Below the pieces are notes generated by a model, which did not search any database, was not told where the DNA came from, and worked only from the letters and a program-made list of their open reading frames with translations. The position numbers were made by a program, and so were the translations under genes. A DNA stretch of 64,000 nt from Prostheceraeus crozeri (lineage: Eukaryota; Platyhelminthes; Polycladida; Euryleptidae): contig CAJQUW010007811.1 of the NCBI GenBank assembly GCA_907163375.1, forward strand, positions 1 through 64,000, written 5' to 3'. Shown piece after piece: positions 1 to 12,653 of the stretch. Position 1 is the first letter of the stretch. Each line of letters begins with the position of its first letter.

Positions 1-2837
1 ATATATATCATCCATGAGTTCCGAATATCCGCAGTTAATTCACGAAAGTCAATGAATAACTTTAACAAGAGATCACTACGTCAAATCGAATGTTAGCTAA
101 CAGACAGCTTTGATGCGCATACAATGGAAACTGCAGTTAGGAAGAGCCAATCAGATCATTAGTTAAGAAGCAAAAGAATTCGATAATCGTTGATTAACTA
201 ATCTATTGTTAAAAATCTAATTTTGACATGTGCATAAGAACTTAATTTAACTTTAGATTTAACAGTTGATTAGCCCTTAATTGTGAGATGTGCATTCCAC
301 CCCTAAGTATCATTAATACTACTACATTTCTACTATCAAAATAATCAGATATTGAAATCATAGTAAAATTACTGGTTTGTGGGATCTCAGATTGGCACTA
401 AAGCCTGAGATTGAGTTAAAGTAGCTTTTACATAGTTGATGGCACAGAAAACGAGCACGTAACATTTACAGTGTACATATGGAAGAGCGGAGTTATTCTT
501 CAGAGTTTCTCTTTCATTTTTTGAGATTGTGAGTTGTGACGATCGTACTGATGCAATTCCGTCTGATTATACTGTGAAATATACTTTGATCATGAAAGAA
601 AACTTGCATGTACTAGGTTTCAGAAAATCCGAATACTTTCTAGATGGCATTGGTTTAAACAGAAAATAAAAATTGTAACAACATGGGCGTATTCAGCACA
701 ACTTACATTCATGATTTTCGGAAACCCCGACCATGCCTCTATCCCATTTTTGTACTTTTGGAGGAATCGCAGGACCCAATAAATTTGAAGCAAAATATCC
801 AGAATTCCAGAGAAATCTAACTAATGATTTTGGTTGCATTTTTATAACAAACTACTTGATGCTATTTAGAATAAAATTGAAGAAATAAGTGATGCGAAAA
901 GGATTCTTGAACTTAGACATTTGTTGAGAAAAGAAGTGCCAATTAATTGTCCAAAAAGCAAAACATTGCACCAAATAAAAAAAGCCTGTAAAAAATACTC
1001 AAATAGAAACACGAGCTAGCAGAGACCATGCTACCGATCTCTCAAGAATAACTCTCAGGCAATGGAACATTGTTAATTTTGTGGTGACACGGTCGTCATT
1101 TGTCTGAATTGACATACAGTCAGATATTTGGTGGAGTGCCGATGTTGCCGTTACTACCTACATATCATAAATCATTACGGCCTAAGGAATACACCTCCAT
1201 CCCAGATCGGTGCACGTTCATCATTATCTTGGTATCATCGTTCCTCGGCTGTTTCTAGATAAAGTTCTGAGACAGTACTCACTCCAACTATGAGTTGAGA
1301 TGTGAGCGGATGTACCCCGTCAGATCAAACGCAGCAGCTAGCCCTAGTAACCAGTCTGGGATTTAAGATAGAGGTCGGACGAGACTGACTTTAAGGATAG
1401 GAACCCTTTTCAATCTGAAATTCATCAATGCCTTTTTGAACCAACATCTGAACCCCGTTTGCAGGTGTTTGCGTGAAAACCAATGTCAACGAGCGTCTTA
1501 TCGGGACAAGTTGGACATGTCGAATTACAATTCAAAGGTAAACCTGAACTCATCTTCACTAACACTTGAACTTCATTTGGCTCTTGTCTTTGCCAAAGAC
1601 CTGGTTTTAGAGTTGCAGATAACCATTAAGAAGCTTGTGAATTGGAAGCAGATGATATTCTTGTTTTGTGAGCATGCAAGCAATTTTCTGATTGCTATAA
1701 TTTCGATATTTGGTAATCGTCCATTGTCAGTTTTTTGATTGGAAGTTCACATAATTATCATCGTCATCCGTCAAAAAAATACACTATCTTATATTTAGTT
1801 GAAAATGTGTCACATTTGAGGATCTCCTATTAGACTACATTTGAGGAATTTTTGAGGTGAGTAAGTATTTAGCATCTAAGGAATCTGAGGAGTAATCACA
1901 GGCCGGTTTGGCGCGGATGAAATGCTGAGGAACTTGAGCTACGGATGATTTTTACGATAGGATGTGAATGGCTTGCATTACGAAATTCGAAGTACTCTTC
2001 CGCCCCTTGTTAATGAATTTGTCGCTTCTGGTCTCAAAAGCGTCGAATGTGACGCGACGTGTGCCGCGCATTGTCCTACAGGTTTTGACGAAGAATGGTT
2101 GATCTCCCACACGGCTACCGCCCAACTTTCTTCCAACCAAATATAGACAGATCGCAATGATGTGACTTCAGGGAAAAATCGGATCATTTTACAGGGAAGC
2201 ACTTAAAGAATTTTGTTTAAAGAACTTTATTTATTTCTAATTAAATTATATGAATTACCAGAACAAGGATTCGTTGCATAGAGCCCCAAATATTTCGTAT
2301 TCAGTCAATTAACTAGTGCCCTTATTCATCTATCGATTGACCAAGCAAAATACGTACAGTAACTGACAGACGCAGGCATTAATTACAATGATTAACACCG
2401 GTAATCATTTGAGACGTTACGTGAGATTAAAAATGCGAATCGAATAATTAAGTCTTTCGTTTTCAGTTTGTTTTTCTGCCACGGGCCGATATCTGAAAGG
2501 GATCGCATCTAAAATTGCTTAGGGCTGCATGAATCACTCTACTAAGAGCTGCAAATGAACATGGACGAACGATATCTGTCTATGAGCGGCCGACATTAAA
2601 GCTGTATAGGCAGAGGCAACGGTAGAATGTTGAAAATATAAGGACTGGCAAATGAGCAATGTTCAGTGATATTTGTCTGTGAAAGGCAGCAAATAATAAG
2701 TAGATTTTTTGCAGCTTGACTTTTGCCATGTATTCCATTTTTACACAGTGCTACAGAAAATCAATGATCAGTAGTTATTTCGGGAAATGTTACAGATATG
2801 CATAAGTACATACAGGTAGCGTATGCATACAGCTTAC
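1..2837. other. No recognised gene; intron or 3' part of the kinesin gene
   Basis: I see no convincing coding exon, RNA gene or complete transposon here. The kinesin exon ending at 2838 has a good donor site, so more kinesin exons should follow downstream on the minus strand, in this stretch or beyond the window edge. I looked for the Cys-rich tail typical of KIF4 and did not find it. Short open frames on both strands near 1950-2200 overlap each other and match nothing I know. Confidence 0.5.
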
Positions 2838-3020
2838 CTCTTTATACAAGTATTTCAGTCCACATCGAGCCTCAACAAGGGAGTGAAGATAATCCCATCT
2901 CCCCTTCTCCAGCTGTTCATCCTGTTCAGCATCACTGAGCATATTTTGAAGAGTTCCTATTTGTTGGTTCCTACGTCGAAGCTCCATTTCCAATTCATCA
3001 ACATCGGTCTGTCGACCTGC
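2838..3020 (-). CDS. KIF4: KIF4-type chromokinesin, coiled-coil exon (most C-terminal seen)
   Basis: This is an internal exon of 61 codons with an acceptor (TTCTAG) at 3021-3022 and a donor GTAAGC at 2837. Its peptide contains LEMELRRRNQQIGTLQNML, then a run ending KGRWDYLHSLVEARCGLKYL. That matches the late stalk of KIF4 proteins, where a similar stretch reads QRWENI...LEAKCALKYL. KIF4 is a plus-end kinesin that binds chromosomes and the spindle midzone. The exon is phase 0 at both ends, compatible with the exon ending at 31399. About 45 residues found between these parts in vertebrate KIF4 are not accounted for, so a small exon may be missed in the 28-kb gap. Family assignment is firm. A closely related kinesin such as KIF21 is less likely. 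Confidence 0.85.
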
Positions 3021-4344
3021 CTAGAACACATATTTTGTAAATTTAGTAAATTCAGTGACATCACTTCCGCAAAGCTATGTACAGCTAGACAATGCGAATG
3101 AATGCGGAGTACAAATAGCTTCCCGGTTCATTGATATTGCAAATAAAAAAGCGGAGGTCAAAAAATGTTTTGTATTGAAATCACAGAAATTTGGAGATAT
3201 ATTTGAAAATTACATCAAATTCCAAGGTGAAGGCGGAATTCGATGCTAAATTCCTACAAGCCTGCTGTTCTCCTAGTGTTGTGTGCGTCAAAAAAATTGA
3301 CGATGTCAGCTTCAATTGCAATAATAATTGACCCAGTTAGCATCAGCGTCAACCAATCCTGAAGTTGACGGCGCTTATAGCGTCAGCGTCAATTCGAAGT
3401 GTCAATTTTATGTCACGCGTCATCATCGATTTTGAAGTCAAGTTTTGATAAGAAATTGTCAATGCGAATATGTCTACAGTAGTAACTCACACCTCGGCAC
3501 TCCAGGAACAAGAAAAAATCGTCAACGGGCCGATAAGCGCGCGAATCACCGATAACAGTGAAGTCGAATCATAATCAATATGCAAAAATATATCGGGCCA
3601 TTCGCCGATGTGCCTATAGGCGAACTGTCGATGCGAATTCTCTTGAACAGTTATATTTTATTACCGCCAGCATTTCAGCTATTTCAAAATGCCGCAAAAC
3701 CAAGAGGATTGAATTTTGTGTGGCTCTCATATCCGTCATTGCAAGGAAGGATAGGTGTGCACAGAAACGTGTTATCATGTGGTGCATTCGAAGGAAATGA
3801 TTTTGTGAAAATCTTGAAAAATTTGAGTAGCTATGGTAATGACGTAAAACACACATCGCACTCCACCACTCTTGTTCGTCTGGCATCATTACGTCAATAT
3901 CATTTCGGAATATCCAGAGATGGCAAGTTTAGATACTGCATTTATGATTTATATCGCAGCTTTCAACAAACTGATCGGAAGCTATTTGTAAAAGCTCATC
4001 TTCTCTATCACTTGATAGAATATTTGTTATTTTGGAAGCATTCTCGCATTTCTGGAAGCCAGGAGTGGCATGGCTCACCAAGCATGCAATCACTGCTACA
4101 ATAGCGGGTTTTGAAAAATCTTCCACAGACCGATTTTTCCCGCAGTTTACAGGAAGTAGGCCTAAAAAAGACTCTAAAAAAGTTAAAAAAAAATTCATGA
4201 TAGCGCAATCTTATTTCATAGGCCTAATTAAATACTGATGAAAAAACCAGTCAAATGTTTTGAAAGTCTGATACAACATATAAATTTTGAATTCAATTAC
4301 ATGTAAAATTCTTCGAGTGAAAACGTCAAAATTCAAAACAATTT
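3021..4344. other. Kinesin intron with TTGACG-rich stretch, otherwise unrecognised
   Basis: From about 3285 to 3440 the word GTCAA or TTGAC recurs in both orientations (for example TTGACGATGTCA and GCGTCAGCGTCAATT), suggesting a small MITE or decayed repeat. A 174-codon frame on the plus strand (3580-4104) overlaps long frames on the minus strand and resembles no family I know. I do not call it a gene. Confidence 0.4.
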
Positions 4345-4350
4345 CTATTG

Positions 4351-6395
4351 CAGGACTGCCACTCTTATCAAAAATAAAAACCGGAAAGTCAAATCGGAAT
4401 GGGCCCCCTCAAAGTAAACTTACGATCATTCGATATCACACAACCAGGTAAGTTTTGAAGGCGTTCAACATAAGTTGGGTGTCCTAATAAGGATGCTTCT
4501 GAATCCTCACAGTTAGCAAGTAAATGCATAAAATTATTACTGAAACTTATTCAATCATCAGTTTCAACAAGGTGCACTAGAATATATGACTCGAACAGCA
4601 ACTATTTTCAGGAGAACCGTTCTCGAAGGTTAGACAGAGTGTACTACAAAGACCCCTCTACCTGTCCCCAATGAAAAATCAGCATGAAGTTATTGAACGA
4701 TTGACGATTTCAGCTCGATATAAAGATATAACGATATAAGATATTATCGAATAATCTGTGGATGAATATTTGGATGAACTGGAAACAAAGCTTTGCACCG
4801 TTTTCTGAAGATCGACGAGTGATTGTGTAAAGATTTGTTCTTGCGCTGTTGACTGAAGAATTAGATTGCGTTCAGGCAAATGGTGACCAAGTAGAAAATA
4901 AATGTTATAGTATTAGCAACTGTTTTCCTTTGAATCATAATTAACTTGCAGAAATGTAATAACATACATGTTTTAACATATGTAATAAAAATCAATTACA
5001 TCTAAGAACAACTTCTGACTTTCAAACAAGATCATGACAGCTATTCGATAAAGGTTGAGTCGCCATGGCATAAGTAAACGCGAAATCAACACGAAAAGAA
5101 ATCCTTGTCACTTCTGCGGTTGTTTGCGAGATTTCAATTTTCGCTGGTGTCTTCACCAAAATTTAGCCGCTTTTGCAGCAAGTGATCGTACAAAATATTC
5201 TTTCGTCACTCCCTTGTGTTCCCGAAACTTTTTGGTAGATTTTTCTTTCATATTTTTCTGGCAGACGCTTCTTGAAAGATACGTTTTGGAGAGCATCAAA
5301 GCAATCAGAACTCAATTCATAATAGATTCAATGACTACGTATTACAACCTATTCGTCAAGCATTCCCAGCTAAATTTGTTTCTTATTTCAAAACCTTGAT
5401 TACTTGCGTTTAGTCCAGTTTATTAGGATTGACGAAAGGATCACTGACTTCCTTCCACTGAAGAATCTTCTGCTCAAGAGTCAAGCGGATTCTTAGAAAG
5501 CATCTGCTTTAAATTTGATCACCCTTAAGAATTGCAAGGTCCCCTAGCAATCTGCATAGACCCCCCGCACAATTTTAAAGAGTCTTACATCATCTAAAAA
5601 GGCCCCACATGCTCTTACCTTTAAGGGTGCCGGTCTCAATCCTATAGGCCCTTTACAATCTTAAGAGGTCTATTCATATCTAAAAAGAGCTCTTTAAAAA
5701 CTAAAACAGTTGCCGTTCACAATCTCAAAGGGCTGCTTCACAAAATCATATGGGTCCCTTTCAAAATATAAATATGGCCACTTCGCGATACTAAAGGGGC
5801 CCGTTCACAGTCTCAATAAGACCTGTTCACAATCTCAAACGGGCCCCCTAACGATCTTAAAGGGGCCCCTTCGCAGTCTGAAAAGGGCCCCCTAACGATC
5901 TCAAAAGGTCCCCTTCACGATCCTAAAGGGGCCCCTCACGATCTTAAAGGGCCCCTTCGTATAGTCTCAAAAGGGCCCCCACACTATCTTGAAGGGGCAT
6001 TTTCATGATCTTAAAGGGCCCCTTCGCAGTCTCATAAGGGCCTCCTCACTATCTTAAAGGGGCCTTTTCACGATCTCAAAAGGGTCCTCGCGATCTTAGA
6101 GGGCCCCTTCGCCGTCTCAAAACTACGGTCTACTTCGTAGATTCACAATATCGAAAGGGCCCCTCACGATCTTGAAGGGGTCCCTCCGCAGTCTCAAAAG
6201 GGGACCCTCACGATCTTAAAGGGCCCCTTCGCAGTTTCAAAAGGTCCCTCACGATCTTAAAGTGCCACTGCACAATCTCAAAAGGGCCCCTTCAAAATCC
6301 AAATTATTTGTTCCTTGGCAAAGGATTTTCTCACTACTTAGTTTATTCTAAAAAAAGCCGGAAATCCGGTTAAAACCGGAAGAGTGGCAGCCCTG
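4351..6395. mobile_element. CAGGGCTG-ended hAT-like element, copy 1 (6-bp TSD)
   Basis: The ends are inverted repeats: the left starts CAGGACTGCCACTCTT and the right ends AAGAGTGGCAGCCCTG. Both are flanked directly by CTATTG (4345-4350 and 6396-6401), a 6-bp target duplication. The same ends and most of the interior recur at 32349-35792, also with a 6-bp duplication. Ends starting CAGGG suggest hAT, whose usual duplication is 8 bp; Repbase groups with 5 or 6 bp (hAT5, hAT6) exist. No transposase of its own was seen. A fragment at about 4760-4890 resembles the C-terminus of a mariner-type transposase and is shared with copy 2. This copy lacks two interior blocks of roughly 0.6 kb each that copy 2 has. 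Confidence 0.85.
5530..6300. repeat. GGGCCC-type minisatellite inside hAT-like copy 1
   Basis: This is a degenerate array built from units like AAAGGGGCCCCTTCGCAGTC and TCAAAAGGGCCCCTCACGATC, alternating over about 20 to 40 bp. It lies at the same relative place as the array at 34790-35690 in copy 2, so it is part of the element. The short open frame through it is a by-product of the repeat. Confidence 0.9.
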
Positions 6396-6539
6396 CTATT
6401 GAAAGGTGGTTTTAGAAAAAAAACAAAACGAATACAGAAAATTACACAGATAATCTGTCTGACTATGATAGATAATCTGCAAACATTGTTAAACTTAGAG
6501 TAACCGGCATATCACAGTTACGAATTATCACAAGCTGTC

Positions 6540-7330
6540 TTAATTATGGCTTTGTTAGGAAAAGTCCTTTCGCAATTTCTCAGTCGAGATTCCTCTCTTT
6601 GAAAGCGAATTCGCTCTTTCTGGATTGTCGCCACTTTCTGAAAATATTCTTCTAACATCGCTCTTGCAGTCACCTCAATTTTTTTTCAGCGATTCCTTAG
6701 AATTCTCGATCTTTTTCTTCTAATTTACGATACCGTAGACATTTCTCTTTCTCTACTGCCAACTGTTCTTCTATTTTCCGTTGTCTCTGAATTTCTTCTT
6801 CATTGCCTGTGTGTACGAGGCTCGCGCACGGAATCCTAGTTCTGCTAGTTTAAATGATAACTGTCTTCTGGTAGCTGATAACTGGATTCTACTGTCATTT
6901 ATAGGATAATCCATGCAGATATAACCTGATTGCTATGCGGTACGCTCATTGAAGTATACACAATTTTTGACAAGATTGGATACCTTTCGGACGCAAGAAT
7001 CGATATCCAGTTTTCCGCAACCAAGTCGTCATCTTCATTTTGTTCTGACAATAAACTATGTGCGAGCCATTCAGTTTGCAATGTCGTTATTTCTGTAACA
7101 CTTAAGCTCATCATTCGAGCGATGGCGGAAACAGATTTGTCGTCAACGTTTTTATGTGAAAAATTAAGAAATCTCATGCAAGAGTAGAGAATCAGCAAGA
7201 AGAAGGCTTTCGTGTTATTGACTTGCCAACTCCAAGTAAAATTCTCGGCATTTGTCTTTCTGTATTTGACTGTGACTCTTCCTTCAAAAGAATTTTGCAG
7301 TTCTCACACGTAAAGAAAACTAAGGGAAAT
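6540..7330 (-). pseudogene. Degraded hAT transposase, C-terminal dimerisation region
   Basis: On the minus strand a frame around 7130-6900 reads ...AENWISILASERYPILSKIV... and then SVPHSN, the signature of the hAT C-terminal dimerisation domain (usually LSIPHSNADVERCFS). The reading then continues in another frame as NDSRIQLSATRRQLSFKLAE and ends in a charged helix (about 6840-6700). At least one frameshift and several stops make it dead. It lies outside the CAGGGCTG element at 4351-6395. It may be a remnant of that family's autonomous relative or of an unrelated hAT. I saw no terminal repeats for it. Confidence 0.65.
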
Positions 7331-7687
7331 TAATTAAAAGGTCCCCTTCATAACCCTGCTAGACCCAACAACAATGTTAGATAGATTCGCACGTGAACCG
7401 TTGTTGACGAAAGTCGACAAAGGCCACCAAAGAACCGATCAAGAATACCACTGAAAATGATCCGATGAATAACATTAATAATGCTGCCTACCTTTGTAGT
7501 GTTGTGTATACTGATTGAAAGAAAATATGTTAACCAACTAAGGAAAAATAGATATACAGACGATTCCGGATATATGGAATTTCTGGGGACCACTTTATTT
7601 TCTTCCATAAATCCGAAATTTCATATATCCGAAATTGATAATCGACACATAGTTGAGGTAAGTATTAGCATATTTACATCATATGTA

Positions 7688-9059
7688 CAGGTGATTCAGT
7701 TCATCCCGCCGGTAATTAAACGGGTGGTGTTGAAAGATCGAAGTAGTCAAGAATTAAATTTTATAGCTAAGACTCACGAAAAAGTATTATTAGCAACATT
7801 GAATGCGGTTTTCTACTAACCCGGTCACAACAATTGCTCAAAATGAGACCTGTGCGCTGATACATATGCTTCACATCGCTTGAAGAAATTGGTGTTTCAT
7901 GCGTCTTGTAGTAGGCTTGTCAATAGAATTCAACTTTGCTACAATTCTGTCTCTCACCTCGTGAGTAGATTCTGGTCTTGGAATTTTGTAGATATGATCC
8001 CGTGCGCATCCCCATTGCCAAAATTGCTCATCTCCAGATCAGGACTTCGAGATGGCCAATTCCGATGGCCGTCTTTCGCATCCAGTGATCTTAAGGATTT
8101 TAAATAGTTCATCGGTGTTCTTGTTCCGCAGCTCCGTCTTGCTGGTAGATCAATGCCTGTTTTCTCCGAATGATAAAGGAATCACTGTTTCTTCATCGCA
8201 TCATTTTTCAGTAGTTACTGTCCCATCAATGACTTCATGCACAATGCCATAGTCAAAAATAATCATCGCCCGAAAACCCGATTGGAGATTTGAGGGTTTT
8301 TACGCAAGTCACATGAGGGTTTCCGTCGCACAATAAAAACTACTGTGCAGATTGACTTGACCATTTAAATGACAAACAGCTTCTTAAGTGTAGACAATCT
8401 TTCGTTACCTGCCAGAATTTTCGTTGTTCATCTGTATAACGGTGAGGCAGAAGTTCAGCCAAGTTTCAAAATCTATTTCCTTCAGTTCTTGCACTCGACT
8501 AAATGAGAAGGGTTTTATTTCATTCTTGGACAATATTCTTTGCATCGGGGATTGCGGCGCGTCGAACTGTTCCGCAACTTTCCGCTGTGAAGTTTGGAGC
8601 CTACATGGATTGTCTCCAAACGCTTCAACAATTTCTGCTTCTCTTTTTCATCAGATAGTCGACACTTAGCAGGACCACATGAATGCTTCATCGGCAACAC
8701 ACTGAGTTTGGTCAAAACGCCTTTTCCAATCTAAGATGGTTCCCAGTGTTCATTGAACGCTCTTCTTGTTGTTTCGCAATTATCAAAAGCAATAGAACAT
8801 GATACAACAGAAGAGATATCTTCTGAACCGAAGTCAGGATAATTCTACTTGCGTCGACAAAACAAACTGGTTTGGAATTGTGAAGGAATGCTTAACTGCT
8901 TATTTCCGGCAAGTACCGATTGTAATAACAACTTAAAACATACAAAATCGAACTCTTAATACATAGAGAAATAAGTCGAACCTGATAAACATCGATTGTT
9001 TGCTTAGATATCGACTAACCATTTATATCAGTACCGGCGGGCTGAACTGAATCACCATG
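7688..9059 (-). mobile_element. Mariner-like element nested in the Tigger element
   Basis: The left end reads CAGGTGATTCAGTTCATCCC and the right end, reversed, CATGGTGATTCAGTTCAGCC. TA lies directly outside both (7686-7687; 9060-9061). The length of 1372 bp is normal for mariner. Minus-strand frames carry pieces of a mariner-type transposase: a KNTDELFKILK piece near 8110, and VYKIPRPES-like and HEVRDRIVAKLNS pieces near 7990-7920. Many stops and frameshifts show it is dead. Confidence 0.8.
7880..8720 (-). pseudogene. Mariner-type transposase remnant
   Basis: These are broken minus-strand pieces inside the mariner-like element at 7688-9059. The 8715-8515 frame may hold the N-terminal part (a Cys-containing, lysine-rich helix). 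Later pieces include RFSGDDYFDYGIVHEVIDGT around 8285-8225, like the DDE core region IMVWG..G, and the C-terminal HEVRDRIVAKLNS. The frame changes at least three times and contains several stops. The family call rests on the terminal repeats plus these short matches. Confidence 0.55.
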
Positions 9060-9408
9060 TATAAACCTGAACATTTACTGCATGCATGTACATGGAATAT
9101 ATAATCATAAAGAAGGAATAGGTACACCTATATTGGTTTATCTTGATATTCATGGTAGCGTACTTGCTACATTTCGCAGTCCTTGAATCAATGGAAGTTA
9201 TGATGGATTTTTTAAGAACCATGAAAAACAAATCGGATCGATAGTAGGGTAATGTAAAATTTTATAATTTATTTATGAATAGGTCTATAGTTGAAAAGGT
9301 TTGAATTCTGTCAAAAATTAATTCAATTTTGACAATTGAAAGAAACTAATTTAAGAAAAACTAAAATGATAAAACGGCTCCGAAAAGTGAGTGTTCTATA
9401 ATTTATTT

Positions 9409-11568
9409 TCACACATTGAAGTACGAATCTAGAGTGGATTGTCTGGCAGCATAAGAACGTTGCTGTGTAACTAGTTTCTCCATACTTCGGACGACTTTAT
9501 CGTCGAGATCGCGTTGCATCACGAACAGCTTCAGCACTTGAACAGCTTCTTCAGCTTGTGCACTTGTTACCAACGGCGCGGCGTCTCCGCAATCATCTTC
9601 CTCATTTTCGGAATCGATATCCGCATCCACATCGATAATGTTGTCCCCTGGAAAGTGGCTCGTTACCAAATCTGCGTCAAATGTCACCACATCGCCGATA
9701 TCCAGATCTGGATCGACGATCTCCAACTCTTGTAGACGCTGGCAGTATTCAGACGCTTCGACGTCGGCTACTTCCTCATTTGTTTGCAGACCCGTTGATG
9801 ACTGAAAGAAACCGCAGTGGCGAAAACAATTGCGAATAGTTTCAGAAGACACTTTATCGTTCCAAGCTTCTTTCAACATGATCATAGCATCAAGCAATGT
9901 AATCTGGAACTCCTTCATATCCTTTCCAGAATCATACCAATCCAACATGCGACGCATAAGCATTTTTCGGTAATAATGCTTCAAGTTTTTGATAATTCCT
10001 GCATCACAAGGTTGAATGACAGAGGTTGTGTTTGGGGGTAGAAAATGAAGTGTCACAGCACGAAGACCTTGGATTTGAGGATGCGCACAACAATTGTCAA
10101 TAAAAAGAAGCACTTTCCGTTTTTGTCTTGCCATCTTCACATCGAATCTCTTCACCCATGACGAAAACAGGTCCGCAGTCATCCATGCTTTACTGTTGCT
10201 GTCGTACTGGAGAGGCTTTTGTCTGATGTTCTTGAAGCATCGAGGGGAGTTGAATCTGCCGATGGAGAAGAGGGGCAACTTCTCGGATCCGTCAGCATTG
10301 GCAGCAACGAGTACAGTAATCCGCTCCTTGCTAAGCTTGCCACCATAGCACTTCTTGCCTTTTAGTTCCAAGGTCTTTGTGGGAGTTGCGCGCCAGAACA
10401 GACCGGTCTCGTCTGCATTGAAAACATTACGGGGTTCATAACCTTCCGGTAGTGTTGGAAGCACGACAGACACGTAATCGTGGACGACATTCATATCGAC
10501 GGCTGAGCTTTCTCCAGAATTTACCTTCAAACTGATGTTGTAACGCGTCTTCCACCTGCTTATCCACGAATTGCTGCACTTCCAGTCAGTAAGTTCAACC
10601 TCGGCAGCGATCTTTTGAGCCTTCTCACGAAGAATTTCGCCAGTGATTGAAATGTTCGCAACACGAGCTCCAGTAAACCAATTAAAGAGTAGCTTGTCCA
10701 CTTCTTCGGCATTACAGGAGCGTGATCTCTGGCCGGTGATGGAAAAGTTTCCAGAGTTAAATCTGGCGCGGAGTGTTTCCTTATTCTTGACTATGTTCGT
10801 CAGGGTCACAGAATTAAATATTTTGTTTATCTGCTTCGGTTTGCTAGAAGTGTGATTAATACGAAATGGACGGCACATTGTGGAACCTATTAGGTGGGCA
10901 AGAAGGAATTCCTAATACCTTACAGAGATAGGAAAAAAAGTCGTGCGTCGCTTGCGGATTAATGTGAGTTCCAGCAAAGTGCTTCGATTGCCAAAATTCC
11001 TTCAGATTCGAAGACTTCAGATCATTGCCCACAAGTTTTCTCCATAATGTTGACCCTTCCGATCATTATTGAAGAAAGTAGCAGGCGTACGAAAATTAGT
11101 TCACTTGATGATTTCACATCCTCTCCTCGGCATTGCTCACTGTATAGTGCATACATTGAATCGAAGCAACACATCGATGTGTGTTTTGGTGTGTGCGAAG
11201 TGATAGCACAGCACGCACGCATCTCTCACTGGCTCTGGTGTCCTTTGCTGACAGCTTATTGTTTGCCATTTCCAATAGCAAGCGATACACGAATTATCCA
11301 TTCGAGAAGGAGCAAGTTGTGTGATGTGATGTGCCATTTCGATATTAAGGTTACATACAATTCTTCCTTTCTAGGAAACCGAAGCGCGCGCAGATGAATC
11401 TAATTCTGTGGTTAGGGTATTTGCCTTGATCCCGAATTTTTCTGCAATTTTACTCTTCTTTGCATGTGGACCAGCCTTTTCCACGGCATCAATGATTTTA
11501 ATCTTATCCGCCAGCGATCTGTTATTCCTCTTCATGATGCGGTAATGCTTGATTCGAACACTAGGCAA
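9409..11568 (-). pseudogene. Tigger/pogo transposase, split by a MITE
   Basis: The gene codes for a CENP-B-like transposase. The N-terminal psq-type helix-turn-helix (NRSLADKIKIIDAVEKAG, 11530-11420) is cut off from the rest by the 604-bp MITE at 10807-11410. The remaining frame, 10806 to 9409, holds the second CENP-B helix region (FTGARVANISITGEILREKA) and the DDE core: first Asp in FNADETGLFWR, second in LLFIDNCCAH, third in IQPCDAGIIKNLK. The C-terminus is acidic. At the MITE junction the flanks run KANTLT | TNIVKNKETL, so the empty site reads straight through. The transposase looks otherwise open from end to end. It resembles TIGD4/TIGD6-like proteins. Confidence 0.9.
10807..11410. mobile_element. 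604-bp hAT-type MITE, copy 1 (inside Tigger transposase)
   Basis: The ends are CACAGAATTA at 10807 and TAATTCTGTG at 11410. The flanking 8-mers GTCAGGGT (10799-10806) and GTTAGGGT (11411-11418) differ at one base, an 8-bp duplication as in hAT elements. The sequence is nearly identical, in the opposite orientation, to 19737-20340, and both are 604 bp. A 116-codon open frame is the same in both copies but matches no protein I know. I take it as a chance frame in a young MITE. Confidence 0.92.
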
Positions 11569-12218
11569 GCCAAAATTTATCCAGTGGTGGAGTTATCAAT
11601 AGCAAATCAATGACGAGTAACAATTGAAACAATTTCCATAAAGTATCATTTCTTGGAAATTAACGAGACCACGTGTGGTATCTAAAAATAGCAACATCTA
11701 TGATAGAATGAATAATGAAGATTGACTTTCTTCACTCGCGCGTCTATGAGGTGGAGAATTCACTTCTACACAATGAAATGCTTATTATCAATTACGGATA
11801 AGGGAAGAGTTGTCTTGCGATACAGATAATATCATCTGCTCACTTACACACATTTGCCACTGGTCATAACCCTCTCCATATCCATCGCCTTTTAATTTCA
11901 ACTTGTACATTGAGGGGCTAGACCAATCATTCAGCTGATACCGGTCTCAATAGCTCGATCTAGATGGCTGACAGATGGTCTGTAGGTCAGCTGACGTTAC
12001 TTTGATGTCAAAAAGATGCCAATTAAGAAATTAAAAAAAACAAATTCTTCCAATTTTTCTTCCTTATACGCGAAATTCCATATATCCGGATTTCCCATTG
12101 TTTTTTTCTGGGGACCGCCAATTTTGCTTCCATATATCAGAAATTCCTTATATCCGGAATCGTCTGTATTCGGATATGGCATCGCATCATTTGTTCCGTT
12201 TATTATCACACACGGTGG

Positions 12219-12653
12219 TCCCAAACACATGTTTTATGAAAAAAAATTGTACAAGAAAGCTATGATGTTTTTTTGCATTTGTTCAGGTCTACTTTATCAA
12301 AATATATAAATATTTAAATGTTTCACCGTGCTATTCATGAAGTATTCAAAATTTGAATTTTTTTGAATTTTTGAGACATACTACTTATCTAATTTTCAAA
12401 AAATCTCTCGAACAAAAAATGTACTGAACTTCTATGAACATGACTAAATTATATAAGCTATAATGAGTATTTGATTAAAAATTTAGAGGATTTCATCGAG
12501 TTATCGCAGAGAAAAGCACTTTAGAACATTATTAACTGATCATAATTTTTATTATCATTTTTGACATATTTTTATTATTCCTAACTGACGCATAATTGCA
12601 CTAACTCAGTGACGGAACTTTTCATCAGTGTGAACCTCAAGGAGAATCATAAG
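12219..12653 (+). repeat. Left TIR of the unclassified transposon
   Basis: About 435 bp, inverted relative to 17428-17831 with scattered mismatches and short indels. The match stops at the shared word GGAGAATCATAAG at the inner edge. Confidence 0.9.

Larger units (their letters stand above)
7557..12166 (-). mobile_element. Tigger/pogo DNA transposon with nested insertions
   Basis: Inverted ends start CAGACGATTCCGGATATA at 7557 and, reversed, at 12166. Each is flanked by TA (7555-7556; 12167-12168), the TA duplication expected of the pogo/Tigger group. Homology between the two ends runs on for about 80-100 bp with gaps. Inside is a Tigger-type transposase on the minus strand (9409-11568). Two later insertions sit in it: a mariner-like element (7688-9059) and a 604-bp hAT-type MITE (10807-11410). 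Without these and their duplications the element would be about 2.6 kb, a normal Tigger length. Confidence 0.88.

Noticed and set aside
3580-4104. 174-codon plus-strand frame
   Set aside because: It overlaps long frames on the other strand, has no recognisable motif, and codon use looks like the surrounding intron.
5710-5895. Open frame in the GGGCCC array
   Set aside because: It follows from the repeat unit; no independent sign of coding.
10807-11397. 116-codon frame conserved in two MITE copies
   Set aside because: The copies are nearly identical throughout, so shared openness carries no information; no family match.
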